NCBI GenBank assembly: GCA_963791295.1 | Contig: CAWBRY010000004.1 | Location: 1,067,806-1,131,805 of the forward strand | Length of the DNA: 64,000 nucleotides | Origin: CAWBRY01 sp963791295 | GTDB taxonomy: Bacteria; Bacteroidota; Bacteroidia; Chitinophagales; Chitinophagaceae | Direction of reading: 5' to 3' | Shown: positions 46,204 to 55,449 of the stretch, piece after piece | How the letters are laid out: every line of letters begins with the position of its first letter | Numbering within the stretch: the first letter of the stretch is position 1 | Made by a program: the position numbers and the translations under genes | The notes under the pieces: generated by a model | What the model was told of the DNA's origin: nothing | The model's database searches: none | The model's input: the letters and a program-made list of their open reading frames with translations, nothing else

Positions 46204-46236
46204 AAAGCCCCCCTTTGGGAGATTTAGGGGGGCTTT
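46204..46236 (+). terminator. Strong intrinsic terminator
   Basis: Perfect 11-base inverted repeat AAAGCCCCCCT and AGGGGGGCTTT around an 11-base loop, followed by TATTTT. It begins 5 bases after the VOC gene stop. Confidence 0.85.
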
Positions 46237-46372
46237 ATTTTCGCCCTTTGCTGAATAAGCTTCCCAAAAGAAAAATAAAGAAATCATTCCGCCCCAGAAC
46301 CCATAATCATAAGATAAAATAAATATTTTTTCTAACTTTATAGTGCATTTTTTGAAACCTAATATCGATCTT

Positions 46373-46684
46373 ATGGCAAACAAGGCACTCTTCAATTTTG
46401 TAGCCGGTGCGGCGGTCGGCACTTTGTTAGGAATTCTGTTTGCACCGGCCAAAGGTGCGGAAACAAGAAGAAAAATCTTTAAAACCACCGACGACGTGGC
46501 TGATTCCGTTAAGACTGTCTTTAGTGATTTTGTGGAGACAATTAAAGACATCTACACAGGCATATTTGATGAAGTAGAAGATGAGGAAAAAAGACTCGAA
46601 AGAGAGTCCCGGTTTGATTCCATTCGTACCGAGACAAAATTAATCAAAGACCAAGCCGATTCACTAAAAAACGCCTTGTCTTAA
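46373..46684 (+). CDS. YtxH-domain protein
   Basis: 103 residues from ATG at 46373 (MANKALFNFVAGAAVGTLLG); a TTG upstream is less likely. The N-terminal glycine/alanine-rich membrane helix (about 6-25) continues into FAPAKGAETRRKIF, the YtxH signature, then an amphipathic helical tail (about 30-103, VEDEEKRLERESRFDS) rich in Glu and Lys. YtxH proteins are small membrane-attached stress-associated proteins of unknown biochemical role. A near -7 box TAACTTTA lies at 46333-46340. It is convergent with the LamG gene. Confidence 0.85.
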   Translation: MANKALFNFVAGAAVGTLLGILFAPAKGAETRRKIFKTTDDVADSVKTVFSDFVETIKDIYTGIFDEVEDEEKRLERESRFDSIRTETKLIKDQADSLKNALS

Positions 46685-46718
46685 ATCGAAATCAAAAAAT
46701 TTCCCCCATGCCTTATTC

Positions 46719-48593
46719 TTACTGCACGAATACCCGTTCAGACTGGTTCGCCGTCTTTAATAAATATATCCCTCCTGAATAAGCATTTAAATTGATTGGC
46801 GTTGTACCTGGATTCAACTGTTTTTGCCAGATTAATCTGCCTTCGCTATCGTAAATGGAAAGATTAGCCGACTGATTCATTTTGATTTGCAGAATCCCAT
46901 TTGTGACAGGGTTATTCAATATTGAAAATGCCAGCTTGTTGTCTGTAAACCGTACCATCCGGACTTCACTATAACTTTTCCTGCCATCCAGATCTGATTG
47001 CATAATGCGGTAGTAGTTATTACCCGTTTGAGGAGATTTATCAATAAAGCTGTAGTCACTAACGCTAGTGCTATTGCCGGCAGCCATTATTATTCCAATG
47101 TCGCTCCAATTTGCAGCATCAACACTATGCTGAACAATAAAATTTTTTGAGTTCTGCTCGCTGGATGTACTCCATCTTAGCAGTATCGAGGTATTTTGTT
47201 TCTCTGCTGTAAAGCTGCGCCACGTAACCGGAAGAACAGCGAGGCTTGAAAACTGAGTTACAAAATTGGAGTTGGCACCAGTCAAGTTAAAATTGGTGAT
47301 CGTCCCATTATTCTCGCCCTTCTGGTCAGGCAAAGTAGCTAGTCCGGTGTTAGTTCCTGCGGTGATTCCCTGGTTTGTTGTGTAATAGCTTACCAATGCG
47401 GTTTGAGTTGTAGGGTCCAGTTCCCTACTCATATTCGCCTGGATTTCGGCTTGAGTCCTTGCGACATTCCATACTCTGAATTCATCGGCAAAACCTCCAA
47501 AATATTCCAAGAATCCCGTCTGATTTCCCAATGTCAGCGGATTTGAATTGGAAGCAATAGTTCCCGCTATCACTAGTGATGAAGCCAATGTTCCGTCGAC
47601 ATACACCTTCATTGTTGTCCCATCATAGGTGCCTGCTAAATGATGCCACGCATTCAATGAAGGATAGTTGACTTGAAGTACTTTCCAGCTTCCTGCAATA
47701 AATAAATAGAATATGGCGTGTGTCCAGCCATCGTCGGTACGCGGGAAAATATAACCGTTATTGATGGTATTGCTGGATTTATTGATCACGTTTTGAATTC
47801 CAGTGTTTTTAGTTGCGTAGACCCAGGCTTCCAATGTTATTGCAGTGGTAATATCCAGTGAATTGTTATCAGGCATTGTAACCACATCATTGATACCGTC
47901 GAAGGAAAGCGCATTGGCGGCAAATTGAACAGGACTCAGCGCCCAACCGGGTGTATTTTGTAAAGTACCGTCCAAACCCATCGTATTTGTGCAGGAATTG
48001 ATCAATGTGAGACCTCCATTTTCATTGCATTTGTAATAGGCCACTAAGCCACTGGCACCGTTAGCCGGACCTTTGAACATTTTTTGTTTGATCTGTGCCT
48101 GGGTGAGAGCAATATTCCAGATGCGGACTTCATCTACATTTCCCTGGAATACACTTGAGCCAGCAAAGTGACTTGCGACATATGTAACCTCGGAGGTGTA
48201 AGCCGGCACTGCGCTATTGGTGCTGACCAATACACCATCTCTATATAATTTCATCGTAGTGGTTGGCTGATCATACGTGACAGCCACATGTACCCATTGA
48301 TTCGTTGGGAAGGTGATTACGTCGTTGACCTGCGAATAGTTTCCTGCCTGCCCGGCTCTTAAAGTCCCGCTGTTAATCCACAATGGTGTATTGTTGGAAG
48401 ATATGATATTGCGATTGCCAGTGGCGTTGGTGAGAAAGACCCAGGCTTCTTTGGTATAGGAAGTGTTGGAAGCTAACGGCGAACCGATATCGACGTATTG
48501 ATTAGAACCATTTAGGGTTAGGGCATAGTTAGTTTGTGCAATGATTGATAGAGCCGGCAGGGTAAGCAGGATAATAAGCAGTCCTTTTTTCAT
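46719..48593 (-). CDS. Secreted two-LamG adhesin-like protein with T9SS sorting tail
   Basis: 624 residues from ATG at 48593 (MKKGLLIILLTLPALSIIAQ), preferred over an upstream ATG at 48629. Two LamG/concanavalin-type jelly-roll domains follow: about 22-180 (TNYALTLNGSNQYVDIGS, ending SVFQGNVDEVRIWNIAL) and about 225-390 (ANALSFDGINDVVTMPDNN, ending YFGGFADEFRVWNVARTQ). The C-terminal tail has the type-IX secretion sorting pattern (ILNNPVTNGILQIKMNQS, then LNPGTTPINLNAYSGGIYLL), so the protein is exported across the outer membrane and attached or released. Paralogue of the protein at 55584-57545. Ligand unknown. Confidence 0.87.
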   Translation of the reverse strand: MKKGLLIILLTLPALSIIAQTNYALTLNGSNQYVDIGSPLASNTSYTKEAWVFLTNATGNRNIISSNNTPLWINSGTLRAGQAGNYSQVNDVITFPTNQWVHVAVTYDQPTTTMKLYRDGVLVSTNSAVPAYTSEVTYVASHFAGSSVFQGNVDEVRIWNIALTQAQIKQKMFKGPANGASGLVAYYKCNENGGLTLINSCTNTMGLDGTLQNTPGWALSPVQFAANALSFDGINDVVTMPDNNSLDITTAITLEAWVYATKNTGIQNVINKSSNTINNGYIFPRTDDGWTHAIFYLFIAGSWKVLQVNYPSLNAWHHLAGTYDGTTMKVYVDGTLASSLVIAGTIASNSNPLTLGNQTGFLEYFGGFADEFRVWNVARTQAEIQANMSRELDPTTQTALVSYYTTNQGITAGTNTGLATLPDQKGENNGTITNFNLTGANSNFVTQFSSLAVLPVTWRSFTAEKQNTSILLRWSTSSEQNSKNFIVQHSVDAANWSDIGIIMAAGNSTSVSDYSFIDKSPQTGNNYYRIMQSDLDGRKSYSEVRMVRFTDNKLAFSILNNPVTNGILQIKMNQSANLSIYDSEGRLIWQKQLNPGTTPINLNAYSGGIYLLKTANQSERVFVQ

Positions 48594-48674
48594 AGATAAA
48601 TATTCTTTGAGGGAAAGGGAATGCCGCAAACTTAGAATAATTTGAACTTGAGATAGCCCTAAGTTTTCCCCTCA

Positions 48675-48965
48675 CTATTTATCCTCATCTTCCTTAACGA
48701 ATGTGCCGTTGGCATCAAACTCAGCCTTCATCTTTTTTCCAGCCATATCGAATTTGGCCTTGTAGGTTTCGTTATTGTCCTCATGTGCATTTTCCCAGGT
48801 AATACCTGTCGCTGTGGAATATTTTGCACTGAATGCGGACTTAACCGATTCAGGAACATCTTTTATCGATAATTCCTTGTCTCCTTTTCCTTTTTTATCG
48901 CTGCTGCAAGCGGGGATAGCATAAAGAGAAATACTAATCGTTAGAATTATAATGACCTTTTTCAT
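48675..48965 (-). CDS. PepSY-like small lipoprotein
   Basis: 96 residues from ATG at 48965 (MKKVIIILTISISLYAIPAC); an ATG at 48992 adds residues. The signal ends with a Cys at about residue 20 in a weak lipobox (AIPAC), so a lipoprotein is likely. The rest follows the short PepSY-like/DUF2874 pattern: DVPESVKSAFSAKYSTATGI and TWENAHEDNNETYKAKFDM, then KMKAEFDANGTFVKEDED. Such proteins are periplasmic and often said to inhibit proteases or bind peptides; this is unproven here. It precedes the LamG gene by 81 bases in the same direction. Confidence 0.75.
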   Translation of the reverse strand: MKKVIIILTISISLYAIPACSSDKKGKGDKELSIKDVPESVKSAFSAKYSTATGITWENAHEDNNETYKAKFDMAGKKMKAEFDANGTFVKEDEDK

Positions 48966-49090
48966 ATAAAATGATTTGCCTTCCCTATACAAACCTAATG
49001 CCGTTATCTTTTACAACTTCAAGATAATGGCCCTCTTTGTGTATCTTTTGTTCCCGTTGGGTCATCTATACTAAAAAAAATATTCTTTTT

Positions 49091-50761
49091 ATGAATAAAG
49101 TATACAACCGGTTCCAATCAAGAAGACAGTTCATTGGCACTTTTGCGGCGGCGATTCCCCTTTTAACATTAGGGAAAGTAGAGCCAGAAATCATTTTGCA
49201 CAATGGAAAAATTTTCACGGTCAATGTCAACGAACCAACCGCAGAAGCCATAGCTATTGGCGAAGGAAGGATAATAGCGGTAGGAAGCAATGCAGAGGTA
49301 TTAAGAATGGCAACAGGTCGGACAAAGAAAATTGACTTAGGATATAAAACCGTTGTCCCAGGTTTTATCGATGCCCATACTCATCCGGCCTATGCAGGCA
49401 TTAAACATTTGAAAATGGTCGATTGCGATTTGCGCTCGATAAAAGAAATTCAGGAAGCGATCCGCAAACGAGCAGCGATAACTGCTAAGGGCGAGTGGGT
49501 GGAAGGATTTAAATACGATGACACAAAAACCAGTGAGGGCCGCAAAATAAATTTAACCGATTTAGATGAAGCTGCTCCAGAGCATCCCGTACGAATAACG
49601 CACCGGGGAGGTCACACTAATTACTGTAATTCTCTTGCTTTCAAGTTGGCAAAAGTAAATGAAGCAACTCCGAATCCGCAGGGCGGGGAATTTGAAAAAT
49701 CTACCGATGGAAAGTTGACCGGTTGTGTAAAGGAATCCGCCACGGATGTCTTTGATAACCTCATTCCCAATTTAGACACACGTGATGAAATGCGCGAAGG
49801 TGTGAAACTGATTTCGAAGATGATGGCCAGGACAGGAATTACATCCGCCACTGATGCCGGTGGAAGCCCGGAATATTTGCAGGGTTATGAAGATGCTTAC
49901 GAATCCGGGGACTTAAAAATCCGCATTTATTTTATGGTTTTATATCCCCATATCGAGAAAATGATTGCTGCCGGAGTCAGAACAGGTATGGGCAACGATT
50001 GGGTAAAAATTGGAGGTATGAAAATGACCTGCGATGGATCCATATCGGAGCGAACGGCGAGATTATCACAGCCATATATCGGTCGCCCCAATGATTACGG
50101 TATTCTTGTAATGGATGAAGAACAAATGTATCCTTATGCAAGAAAAGCCTACGATGCGGGATGGCAGATCGGCATACATTCAAACGGAGATGTGGGTATC
50201 GACACAACACTCAAGCTATATGAGCGCCTCAATAAAGAACAACCGAAACGAGATCCTCGTTTCAGATTAGAACACTGCACAATGATCAATGATGACCTCA
50301 TCCGACGCATAAAAGCGTTGGGTGCAATCCCCACTCCTTTTTCCACCTACGTTTATTACCATGGCGAAAAAATGAAGTTGTACGGTGAAGACCGCCTAAA
50401 AAACATGTTTGCCTTAAGAAGCTTCATCAATGCGGGCATCAGGCCCACACAGGCTTCGGATTATCCCCCAGGGCCATTTGAACCCATGATGGCCCTACAA
50501 TCAAGTGTGACGCGTACCGACATGAAAGGAAATACCTGGGGTGCCAATCAAAGAGTTACAGTAGAGGAAGCCATTAAGATCGGTACGATCAATGGAGCGT
50601 ACGCTTCCTTTGAAGAAAACACTAAAGGATCTTTAGAAGCAGGAAAATTGGCTGACCTGGTAGTGTTGGGCCGCGATCCATTTAAAGAAGATCCTTCAAC
50701 ATTGATTAGCATTCCAATTGAAAGAACGATGGCGGGAGGTAAATGGGTTTTTGAAAGTTAA
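49091..50761 (+). CDS. Exported amidohydrolase (YtcJ-like, amidohydrolase 3 family)
   Basis: 556 residues from ATG at 49091 (MNKVYNRFQSRRQFIGTFAA), which gives a Tat signal with SRRQFIG. It is a metal-dependent hydrolase with an N-terminal beta-sandwich (LHNGKIFTVN), the HxH motif in FIDAHTHP, and later IHSNGDVGIDT, HCTMI and QASDYPPGPFEP, ending with GSLEAGKLADLVVLGRDPF of the sandwich. YtcJ-like members act on amide or imidazolidine-type bonds of unknown natural substrates; periplasmic placement is inferred from the signal. A TATCTTTT-like -7 box lies about 49040. It is convergent with the GT2 gene. Confidence 0.88.
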   Translation: MNKVYNRFQSRRQFIGTFAAAIPLLTLGKVEPEIILHNGKIFTVNVNEPTAEAIAIGEGRIIAVGSNAEVLRMATGRTKKIDLGYKTVVPGFIDAHTHPAYAGIKHLKMVDCDLRSIKEIQEAIRKRAAITAKGEWVEGFKYDDTKTSEGRKINLTDLDEAAPEHPVRITHRGGHTNYCNSLAFKLAKVNEATPNPQGGEFEKSTDGKLTGCVKESATDVFDNLIPNLDTRDEMREGVKLISKMMARTGITSATDAGGSPEYLQGYEDAYESGDLKIRIYFMVLYPHIEKMIAAGVRTGMGNDWVKIGGMKMTCDGSISERTARLSQPYIGRPNDYGILVMDEEQMYPYARKAYDAGWQIGIHSNGDVGIDTTLKLYERLNKEQPKRDPRFRLEHCTMINDDLIRRIKALGAIPTPFSTYVYYHGEKMKLYGEDRLKNMFALRSFINAGIRPTQASDYPPGPFEPMMALQSSVTRTDMKGNTWGANQRVTVEEAIKIGTINGAYASFEENTKGSLEAGKLADLVVLGRDPFKEDPSTLISIPIERTMAGGKWVFES

Positions 50762-50783
50762 GGAGACGGAATGGTATGGGAAC

Positions 50784-51425
50784 CTAAATGGAATTGCAAA
50801 TACTCCCTGGTGTATCGCGATAGTAAATGTAGCTCGGGTGGTCAATTTCTTTTACCGTCAATAGCATCTCCGCTTTTTCCCAAAAAAAGCTATCCTCGCT
50901 ATATTCAACATCTTTATTAAACCCTCCGAGCGCACGGAAGATTTCTGTCTTACCAAAGAAGGTGGGTCCTATACGACAGTTGGAGAGGTGGATCTGTTTT
51001 GACAGGTCGTTTTTGTCCTTGACATATGGATTGCCAATAATTTCAACCCCGCCCTGTATGAGGTCTAGTGATTTGTCATTTTCCATCAACTCCATTCTTT
51101 TTTCAAGGTAATCGGGTTTGTATTCATCGTCACTATCCAGGAAGGCGATAAACTTGCCTGTTGCTGCCAGTATACCCACATTTTTAGAAAGGGAAAGTCC
51201 CCGGTGGCTATGCTTGATATAACGAATATTGTCGTGCAGCTTCATATAGCCATTCACTTGCTCGAAAGTATCGTCTTCGCTACCATCATCCACAACGATA
51301 AGTTCGCAGTCTTTGTACACCTGGTTTATGAATGAGGGAATGCTGCGCTTCAAATAGTTAGCGCGGTTGTATGTCGCCATGATGACCGAAACGCAAGGAT
51401 TTCTTAGGTGGTAAATTTCCGGCAT
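50784..51425 (-). CDS. GT-A fold family 2 glycosyltransferase
   Basis: 213 residues from ATG at 51425. The family pattern is VSVIMATYNRANYLKRSIPS (N-terminal nucleotide site), ELIVVDDGSEDDT, GLSLSKNVGIL and the DxD equivalent FLDSDDEYKPDY (Asp pair, metal). The C-terminal part (about 160-213) has EYSEDSFFWEKAE, with the conserved acidic residues of the catalytic end. At 213 residues it is short for GT2 and has no membrane segments, so it is a soluble enzyme using an unknown NDP-sugar. Whether it belongs to a surface-polysaccharide set cannot be told; neighbours are an MFS transporter upstream on the same strand and an amidohydrolase downstream. Confidence 0.88.
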   Translation of the reverse strand: MPEIYHLRNPCVSVIMATYNRANYLKRSIPSFINQVYKDCELIVVDDGSEDDTFEQVNGYMKLHDNIRYIKHSHRGLSLSKNVGILAATGKFIAFLDSDDEYKPDYLEKRMELMENDKSLDLIQGGVEIIGNPYVKDKNDLSKQIHLSNCRIGPTFFGKTEIFRALGGFNKDVEYSEDSFFWEKAEMLLTVKEIDHPSYIYYRDTPGSICNSI

Positions 51426-51471
51426 AAAATTGCAATATAACGGTTAAAATGCATCGATATTACCAGTCGTA

Positions 51472-52731
51472 TCACTTGTTTTCAAAAACCAATTTTTTAG
51501 TAGGGTCAACCAATAGCCATAGTAAAGACCCAATCAGCAACAAGCCTGAGATCACAAACAGCGGCGCATTAAAACTATTTGTCGTGTCAACAATTTTACC
51601 AAAAGCAATAGCCAGGAAAAAAGCTCCCATTTGTCCGATACAATTCATTAAGCCGGAAACAGCACCTGCATGATTGCCGCCTATATCAATACAAACACCA
51701 AACGCGGCAACTCCAAGGATCAGCTGGCAGGCAAAGCCGGTAATTAGACAGCCAACTAATACGGTGTTGTTCTGAGTGGTGGCTTCTATTAAGAAGAGTA
51801 GACTGTTCAGACCGAGAGATGCCATCCCCATTGAACGGCGGCCGAACTTCAATCCTTTTTTCTTAACCAGCCAATCGCTTAAAACTCCAGCGGCCAGGCA
51901 CGCCGCAATCGCAGGGACGAATATGATTGAAGTGATGAATTTCATCGTGTTTTCAGAGAAATGCCGTCCATTTTGTAAATACACGGGCATCCACGCAATG
52001 AAAAAATACATGCCCCATTGTGAACAAAAGAAAGACGATACCAATGCAAGCATGCTCCTGTTTTTAAGAATATTTTTCCAGGAGATCCTTGAAGCATGAC
52101 TGGTAATGCAACGATTCTTCTCTATATAATTCTTTTCTTCCTCCGTAATACCCTTCATCTGGGAAGGATTATTTTGAAACCAGAGCAGGCAAACAATCAC
52201 CCATACTACTCCGATAATTCCGTTCACAAAAAAAGTCGCACGCCATCCAAGAGCCATTGCAATCGGGACAACAATAAAAGGAGCGACAGCCGCACCGGCG
52301 ATCTGGCCAACGAGAGATGCGGATATTCCTCTTGAAAGTTCGCTCGTCGGGAGCCAATGCGCTATTACACCAGAAGTATTGGGCAAAGCTCCTGCTTCGC
52401 CCATACCGAAAAGAAAGCGAACAATGATGAGCGAAACCAGCCCTGTGGTGAAACCGGTCACGGCAGTGAAAAAAGACCACCATAATACGATCCGAATTAG
52501 AACGACCTTTTGACCCTTTCTGTCGCCCATGATCCCGGATGGGATTTCAAAAATGGCGTAAGCCAGGGAAAAGGCGGAAAGCACCCAGCCAAACTGTTCA
52601 TTGGTCAAATCAAATTCTGAAATTATTCTTTTGCCAACCAGGCTAATGGAAATTCTATCGAGATATGTAATGAATAAGAAGGAGAAGAGAAAAATAAGCA
52701 CGCGATAACGATATGGGAATGTTCTCTTCAT
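51472..52731 (-). CDS. MFS transporter, hexuronate/anion:cation symporter (ExuT-like) type
   Basis: 419 residues from ATG at 52731 (MKRTFPYRYRVLIFLFSFLF); an ATG at 52779 starts further upstream but its extra residues are hydrophilic. Twelve likely helices; MFS loop motif DRKGQKVV after helix 2, RFLFGMGEAGALPNTSGVIA of the ACS family, and GVLSDWLVKKKGLKFGRR mid-protein. ACS-family members import hexuronates, sugar acids or phosphonates with protons. Linkage to the KdgF-like cupin directly upstream suggests sugar-acid import (inference). The predicted start is 50 bases after the cupin stop; an earlier start would make them nearly overlap. Confidence 0.88.
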   Translation of the reverse strand: MKRTFPYRYRVLIFLFSFLFITYLDRISISLVGKRIISEFDLTNEQFGWVLSAFSLAYAIFEIPSGIMGDRKGQKVVLIRIVLWWSFFTAVTGFTTGLVSLIIVRFLFGMGEAGALPNTSGVIAHWLPTSELSRGISASLVGQIAGAAVAPFIVVPIAMALGWRATFFVNGIIGVVWVIVCLLWFQNNPSQMKGITEEEKNYIEKNRCITSHASRISWKNILKNRSMLALVSSFFCSQWGMYFFIAWMPVYLQNGRHFSENTMKFITSIIFVPAIAACLAAGVLSDWLVKKKGLKFGRRSMGMASLGLNSLLFLIEATTQNNTVLVGCLITGFACQLILGVAAFGVCIDIGGNHAGAVSGLMNCIGQMGAFFLAIAFGKIVDTTNSFNAPLFVISGLLLIGSLLWLLVDPTKKLVFENK

Positions 52732-52780
52732 TAGAATTGGCAGAATTATTTTGATTTTTTCCAGGCGAAGTCTCGTCAAC

Positions 52781-53140
52781 CTATCTTCTCAGGTAGTCAT
52801 CTGTTTTATCGAGCCAGTCTTGCCGAGGAGGCGACCATGTATCAATTTCCTCTACGTCACCAATCATTAGTGCTTCATGTGGCAGGTTAGATGGAATGAC
52901 CACTACATCTCCCGGATATAAATCCATCAATTGTTCTTTATTTTCTCCAAACCAAAAACGAATTTGTCCGGTAATCACCTGCGTGACCTGCTCATGGACA
53001 TGTTGATGTAGCGGCACAATAAAACCATCCCTGAATTTCATTTTGGCGATCATCAGTTTTTCACCGGTAACAATTCTTCGCGACATGGATGGGTTAACCT
53101 CCTCTGTCGGAACTTCTTCCCAATTCATTTTTTTTATCAT
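52781..53140 (-). CDS. Cupin-domain protein, KdgF-like
   Basis: 119 residues. A single cupin: SMSRRIVTGEKLMIAKMKFR then VPLHQHVHEQVTQVITGQIRF with metal ligands His/His/Gln or Glu (HxHxxEQ-like), then GDVVVIPSNLPHEA with the last His. The pattern GEKLM...VP.H.H.HEQ...G is that of KdgF, which converts 5-keto-4-deoxyuronates in pectin and alginate breakdown. It lies directly upstream of the ExuT-like transporter on the same strand and probably shares its mRNA. Other uronate enzymes are not seen in this window, so the role is provisional. Confidence 0.8.
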   Translation of the reverse strand: MIKKMNWEEVPTEEVNPSMSRRIVTGEKLMIAKMKFRDGFIVPLHQHVHEQVTQVITGQIRFWFGENKEQLMDLYPGDVVVIPSNLPHEALMIGDVEEIDTWSPPRQDWLDKTDDYLRR

Positions 53141-53210
53141 GACAATGCTTTTAGGTATTTAGTAGGGAAATTAATCCATCATAACGATATTTGATAAAAC
53201 TTGAAATACA

Positions 53211-53576
53211 ATGGAGCATAAGGCCAAATCAATTCGACCATTCATAGGAGCCAAGAACTTTGACCTGTCACGTGATTTTTACCGGGACCTCGGTTTCCAG
53301 GAAAGTGTTTTGGGTAATGAAATGTCTTACTTTAAGACGGAGGGATTGGGTTTTTATTTACAAAACGCTTATGTCCAGGATTGGATAGATAATTCAATGA
53401 TTTTTTTAGAAGTCGACGATGTGAGTCGGTACTGGAATGAACTCCGGACTTTAGACTTACCGACTAAATATGAAGGCGTAAGGCTAACCCCCATCCGGGA
53501 ATATGACTGGGGTAGAGAATGTTTCCTGCATGATCCTTCGGGGATCCTTTGGCACTTTGGGGAGTTCTATAAATAA
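53211..53576 (+). CDS. VOC superfamily (glyoxalase/bleomycin resistance-like) protein
   Basis: 121 residues from ATG at 53211. It has the paired VOC strands: IRPFIGAKNFDLSRDFYRDLGF, then a middle module with MSYFKTEGLGFYLQNAY, and the second half FLEVDDVSRYWNELRTLDLP and DPSGILWHFGEFY. Glu at the end (HFGEF) matches a metal-ligand position, though a full glyoxalase I ligand set is not clear. Members bind small substrates, antibiotics or metals; this one is unassigned. It diverges from the cupin gene. Confidence 0.82.
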   Translation: MEHKAKSIRPFIGAKNFDLSRDFYRDLGFQESVLGNEMSYFKTEGLGFYLQNAYVQDWIDNSMIFLEVDDVSRYWNELRTLDLPTKYEGVRLTPIREYDWGRECFLHDPSGILWHFGEFYK

Positions 53577-53593
53577 GGAATGTAAAAACTGCT

Positions 53594-53884
53594 TTAGTTC
53601 CTGCGGGATGAAGCTTTGGTACCGCCGCCAAAAGTGATACAGATGCCTAAAATAAATCCAAAATTATACCAGCCACCGTTGTTGTGCACTTCATAAACAT
53701 TCATGGTTTTATTAAAGAGCGATATGATGAATGTGACGGGTGATATCAATCCATGCCATAAACCCAGCCAGAATCCAGCAATAGAACTACCTGCACCCGC
53801 GACGTGCTCGCTAGTGTTAGGTCCGGGCGTGCAGCTGGCGAGGAAGAATATAGCTATTAATGCTACCAGAATATTCATTTTCAT
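53594..53884 (-). CDS. Small membrane lipoprotein
   Basis: 96 residues with lipobox LASC (FLASCTPGPNT), so a lipid-anchored protein. Two hydrophobic stretches (about 30-60, IAGFWLGLWHGLISPVTFII, and about 72-88, WYNFGFILGICITFGGG) suggest it also sits in the membrane. The end GGGTKASSRRN is hydrophilic. Proteins with the WHG...PVTF...WYNFGF pattern recur widely in bacteria and have no established role. It is convergent with the VOC gene. Confidence 0.65.
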   Translation of the reverse strand: MKMNILVALIAIFFLASCTPGPNTSEHVAGAGSSIAGFWLGLWHGLISPVTFIISLFNKTMNVYEVHNNGGWYNFGFILGICITFGGGTKASSRRN

Positions 53885-54182
53885 AATTTGATCTTTTTAA
53901 TTTTTAGCAATTGGCCTGAAAAGTTAAGCAATGATATGGAGGCTTGAGCCGGGAAAAACTGGCCTTATTTCTTGGGCACCCCAAGTTAAGGAGTCAGGAT
54001 CTCCGGACAGCAGCCGCTAAACCTAAGAAATGGATGCCGTTTTTATACGGAAGTAGCTGTATATCTGACGCTTCTCGACAAATCATAAAACAGCCATTAG
54101 TCATTTGCGGCATTTTTCAGATTCTGCTGGCGTTGCTTTGAATTTTCAATAAAAAAGGCAATTTTTGTTGACACAGTATTCT
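53885..54182. other. Intergenic stretch without a supported gene
   Basis: About 300 bases between divergent genes. It contains a short hairpin CTTGGG/CCCAAG (53971-53985) without a T-run and a 36-codon minus-strand frame that I cannot support. Near 54170 a TTGACA lies upstream of the start at 54183. Confidence 0.5.
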
Positions 54183-55250
54183 ATGAACCAGCAAACCATC
54201 CCCCAGGTCCCCGCCAGGAAAAGTCTATTCAGGAAAAAAACGTTCCTCTTCTTTGCCTTACTTCTTTCTTTGGTTTTAGCGTTGGCATATTGGCTGAACG
54301 TGAAAGACCTGTTTGTTAACAAGACATCAGCCGCCGGCAACGAGGACATCCCAGCCGAAATCAGTGTAAAGCCCGTTGAGCCGTCTATGTCTTATTTAGT
54401 TGCGATGGATCATATGAGGAACGGTGATTCATCTGGAAAATGGGCAAACAAATCTGAGCCTAACCCCGGCTCTATCCTTCCATATAAGAGAGTCATTGCT
54501 TTTTATGGAAATTTCTATTCAAAAAATATGGGAATCCTGGGTGAATTGCCTAAAAAAGAAGTACTGAAAAAATTACAAGAGGAAGTAAAGTTGTGGAGCG
54601 AAGCCGACAGTCTTCTGGAAGTTCAGCCGGCTCTTCATTATATTGCTGTAACTGCGCAAAGCTTGCCGGGCAAGGGAATGAAATATCGCCTCCGGATGCC
54701 TTTTGCCCAAATTGACTCGCTACTGGAGATGGCAGCCCGAATCAATGCCATCGTCTTTCTTGATATACAAGTAGGATGGAGCCGCCTACAGGATGAAATC
54801 CCAGAACTTGAAAAATATCTTAAACTCCCAAATGTCCATCTGGGTATTGATCCGGAATTTGCAATGAAAGCAGGGAAAAAACCGGGATCGGTCATCGGCG
54901 AGTTTGACGCCGCTGACATTAATTACGCTTCTGCTTATCTTGAAAAAATTGTAAGAGAGAATAAGCTAACCCCTAAGATCCTGGTAGTACATCGATTTAC
55001 GCAGGGAATGGTTAAGAACTATAAACAGATCAAATCAACACCTGACGTCCAAATTGTGATGCATATGGATGGATGGGGGATTCCGGCAAAGAAGGTCAAT
55101 ACCTACAAGCAGTTTATATACGGTGAACCCGTTGACTATACAGGATTCAAGCTCTTCTATAAAAATGATACGAAAAACAACGGTCGGTTGCTTACACGTC
55201 AGGAACTCTTAAAATTGAAACCTCAGCCCGTCTACATACAATATCAATAA
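54183..55250 (+). CDS. Membrane-anchored or secreted protein of unknown function
   Basis: 355 residues from ATG at 54183 (MNQQTIPQVPARKSLFRKKT); a TTG at 54165 is also open. One N-terminal hydrophobic anchor (about 22-38, FLFFALLLSLVLALAYWL). The main body (about 85-355) looks like an alpha/beta or TIM-barrel fold: RVIAFYGNFYSKNMGILGEL, then AVTAQSLPGKGMKYRLRMP, AIVFLDIQVGWSRLQDE, VHLGIDPEFAM and ILVVHRFTQGM. The repeated strand-helix pattern and acidic FLDxQ and GIDPE could be active-site loops. No family name is recognised with confidence. It stands alone between intergenic stretches. Confidence 0.65.
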   Translation: MNQQTIPQVPARKSLFRKKTFLFFALLLSLVLALAYWLNVKDLFVNKTSAAGNEDIPAEISVKPVEPSMSYLVAMDHMRNGDSSGKWANKSEPNPGSILPYKRVIAFYGNFYSKNMGILGELPKKEVLKKLQEEVKLWSEADSLLEVQPALHYIAVTAQSLPGKGMKYRLRMPFAQIDSLLEMAARINAIVFLDIQVGWSRLQDEIPELEKYLKLPNVHLGIDPEFAMKAGKKPGSVIGEFDAADINYASAYLEKIVRENKLTPKILVVHRFTQGMVKNYKQIKSTPDVQIVMHMDGWGIPAKKVNTYKQFIYGEPVDYTGFKLFYKNDTKNNGRLLTRQELLKLKPQPVYIQYQ

Positions 55251-55263
55251 AGCAATTTAATTT

Positions 55264-55449
55264 TCAAACTGGTCCTGCCAGGGAAGAAATGTGAAGCGCG
55301 GCCTTCAATACTTTTACTTCGTGTATAATATCATTATTGTCTGAATCACAGATTGAAAGAATCTGGATTTCACCGACTCTTATCCATTCTTTGTCTTCAG
55401 ATGTCGCTAGACTCAATGCGCTATCAATATTTTTGCTTCGTGTAATCTT
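55264..55449 (-). pseudogene. Possible decayed coding remnant with an internal direct repeat
   Basis: Part of a 333-base stretch without a gene (55251-55583). The minus strand is open from 55449 to a TGA at 55264-55266 but has no ATG; its translation has protein-like runs (EDKEWIRVGEIQIL and HEVKVLKAALHISS). Another frame upstream reads HEAKILIAH, resembling the second run, and two 21-base direct repeats with 2 mismatches (55305-55325 and 55424-55444) sit 119 bases apart. It could be a decayed two-repeat gene or a noncoding element; evidence is weak. Confidence 0.3.

Noticed and set aside
53971..53985. Short hairpin CTTGGG/CCCAAG as a terminator
   Set aside because: The stem is only 6 bases and is followed by no T-run.
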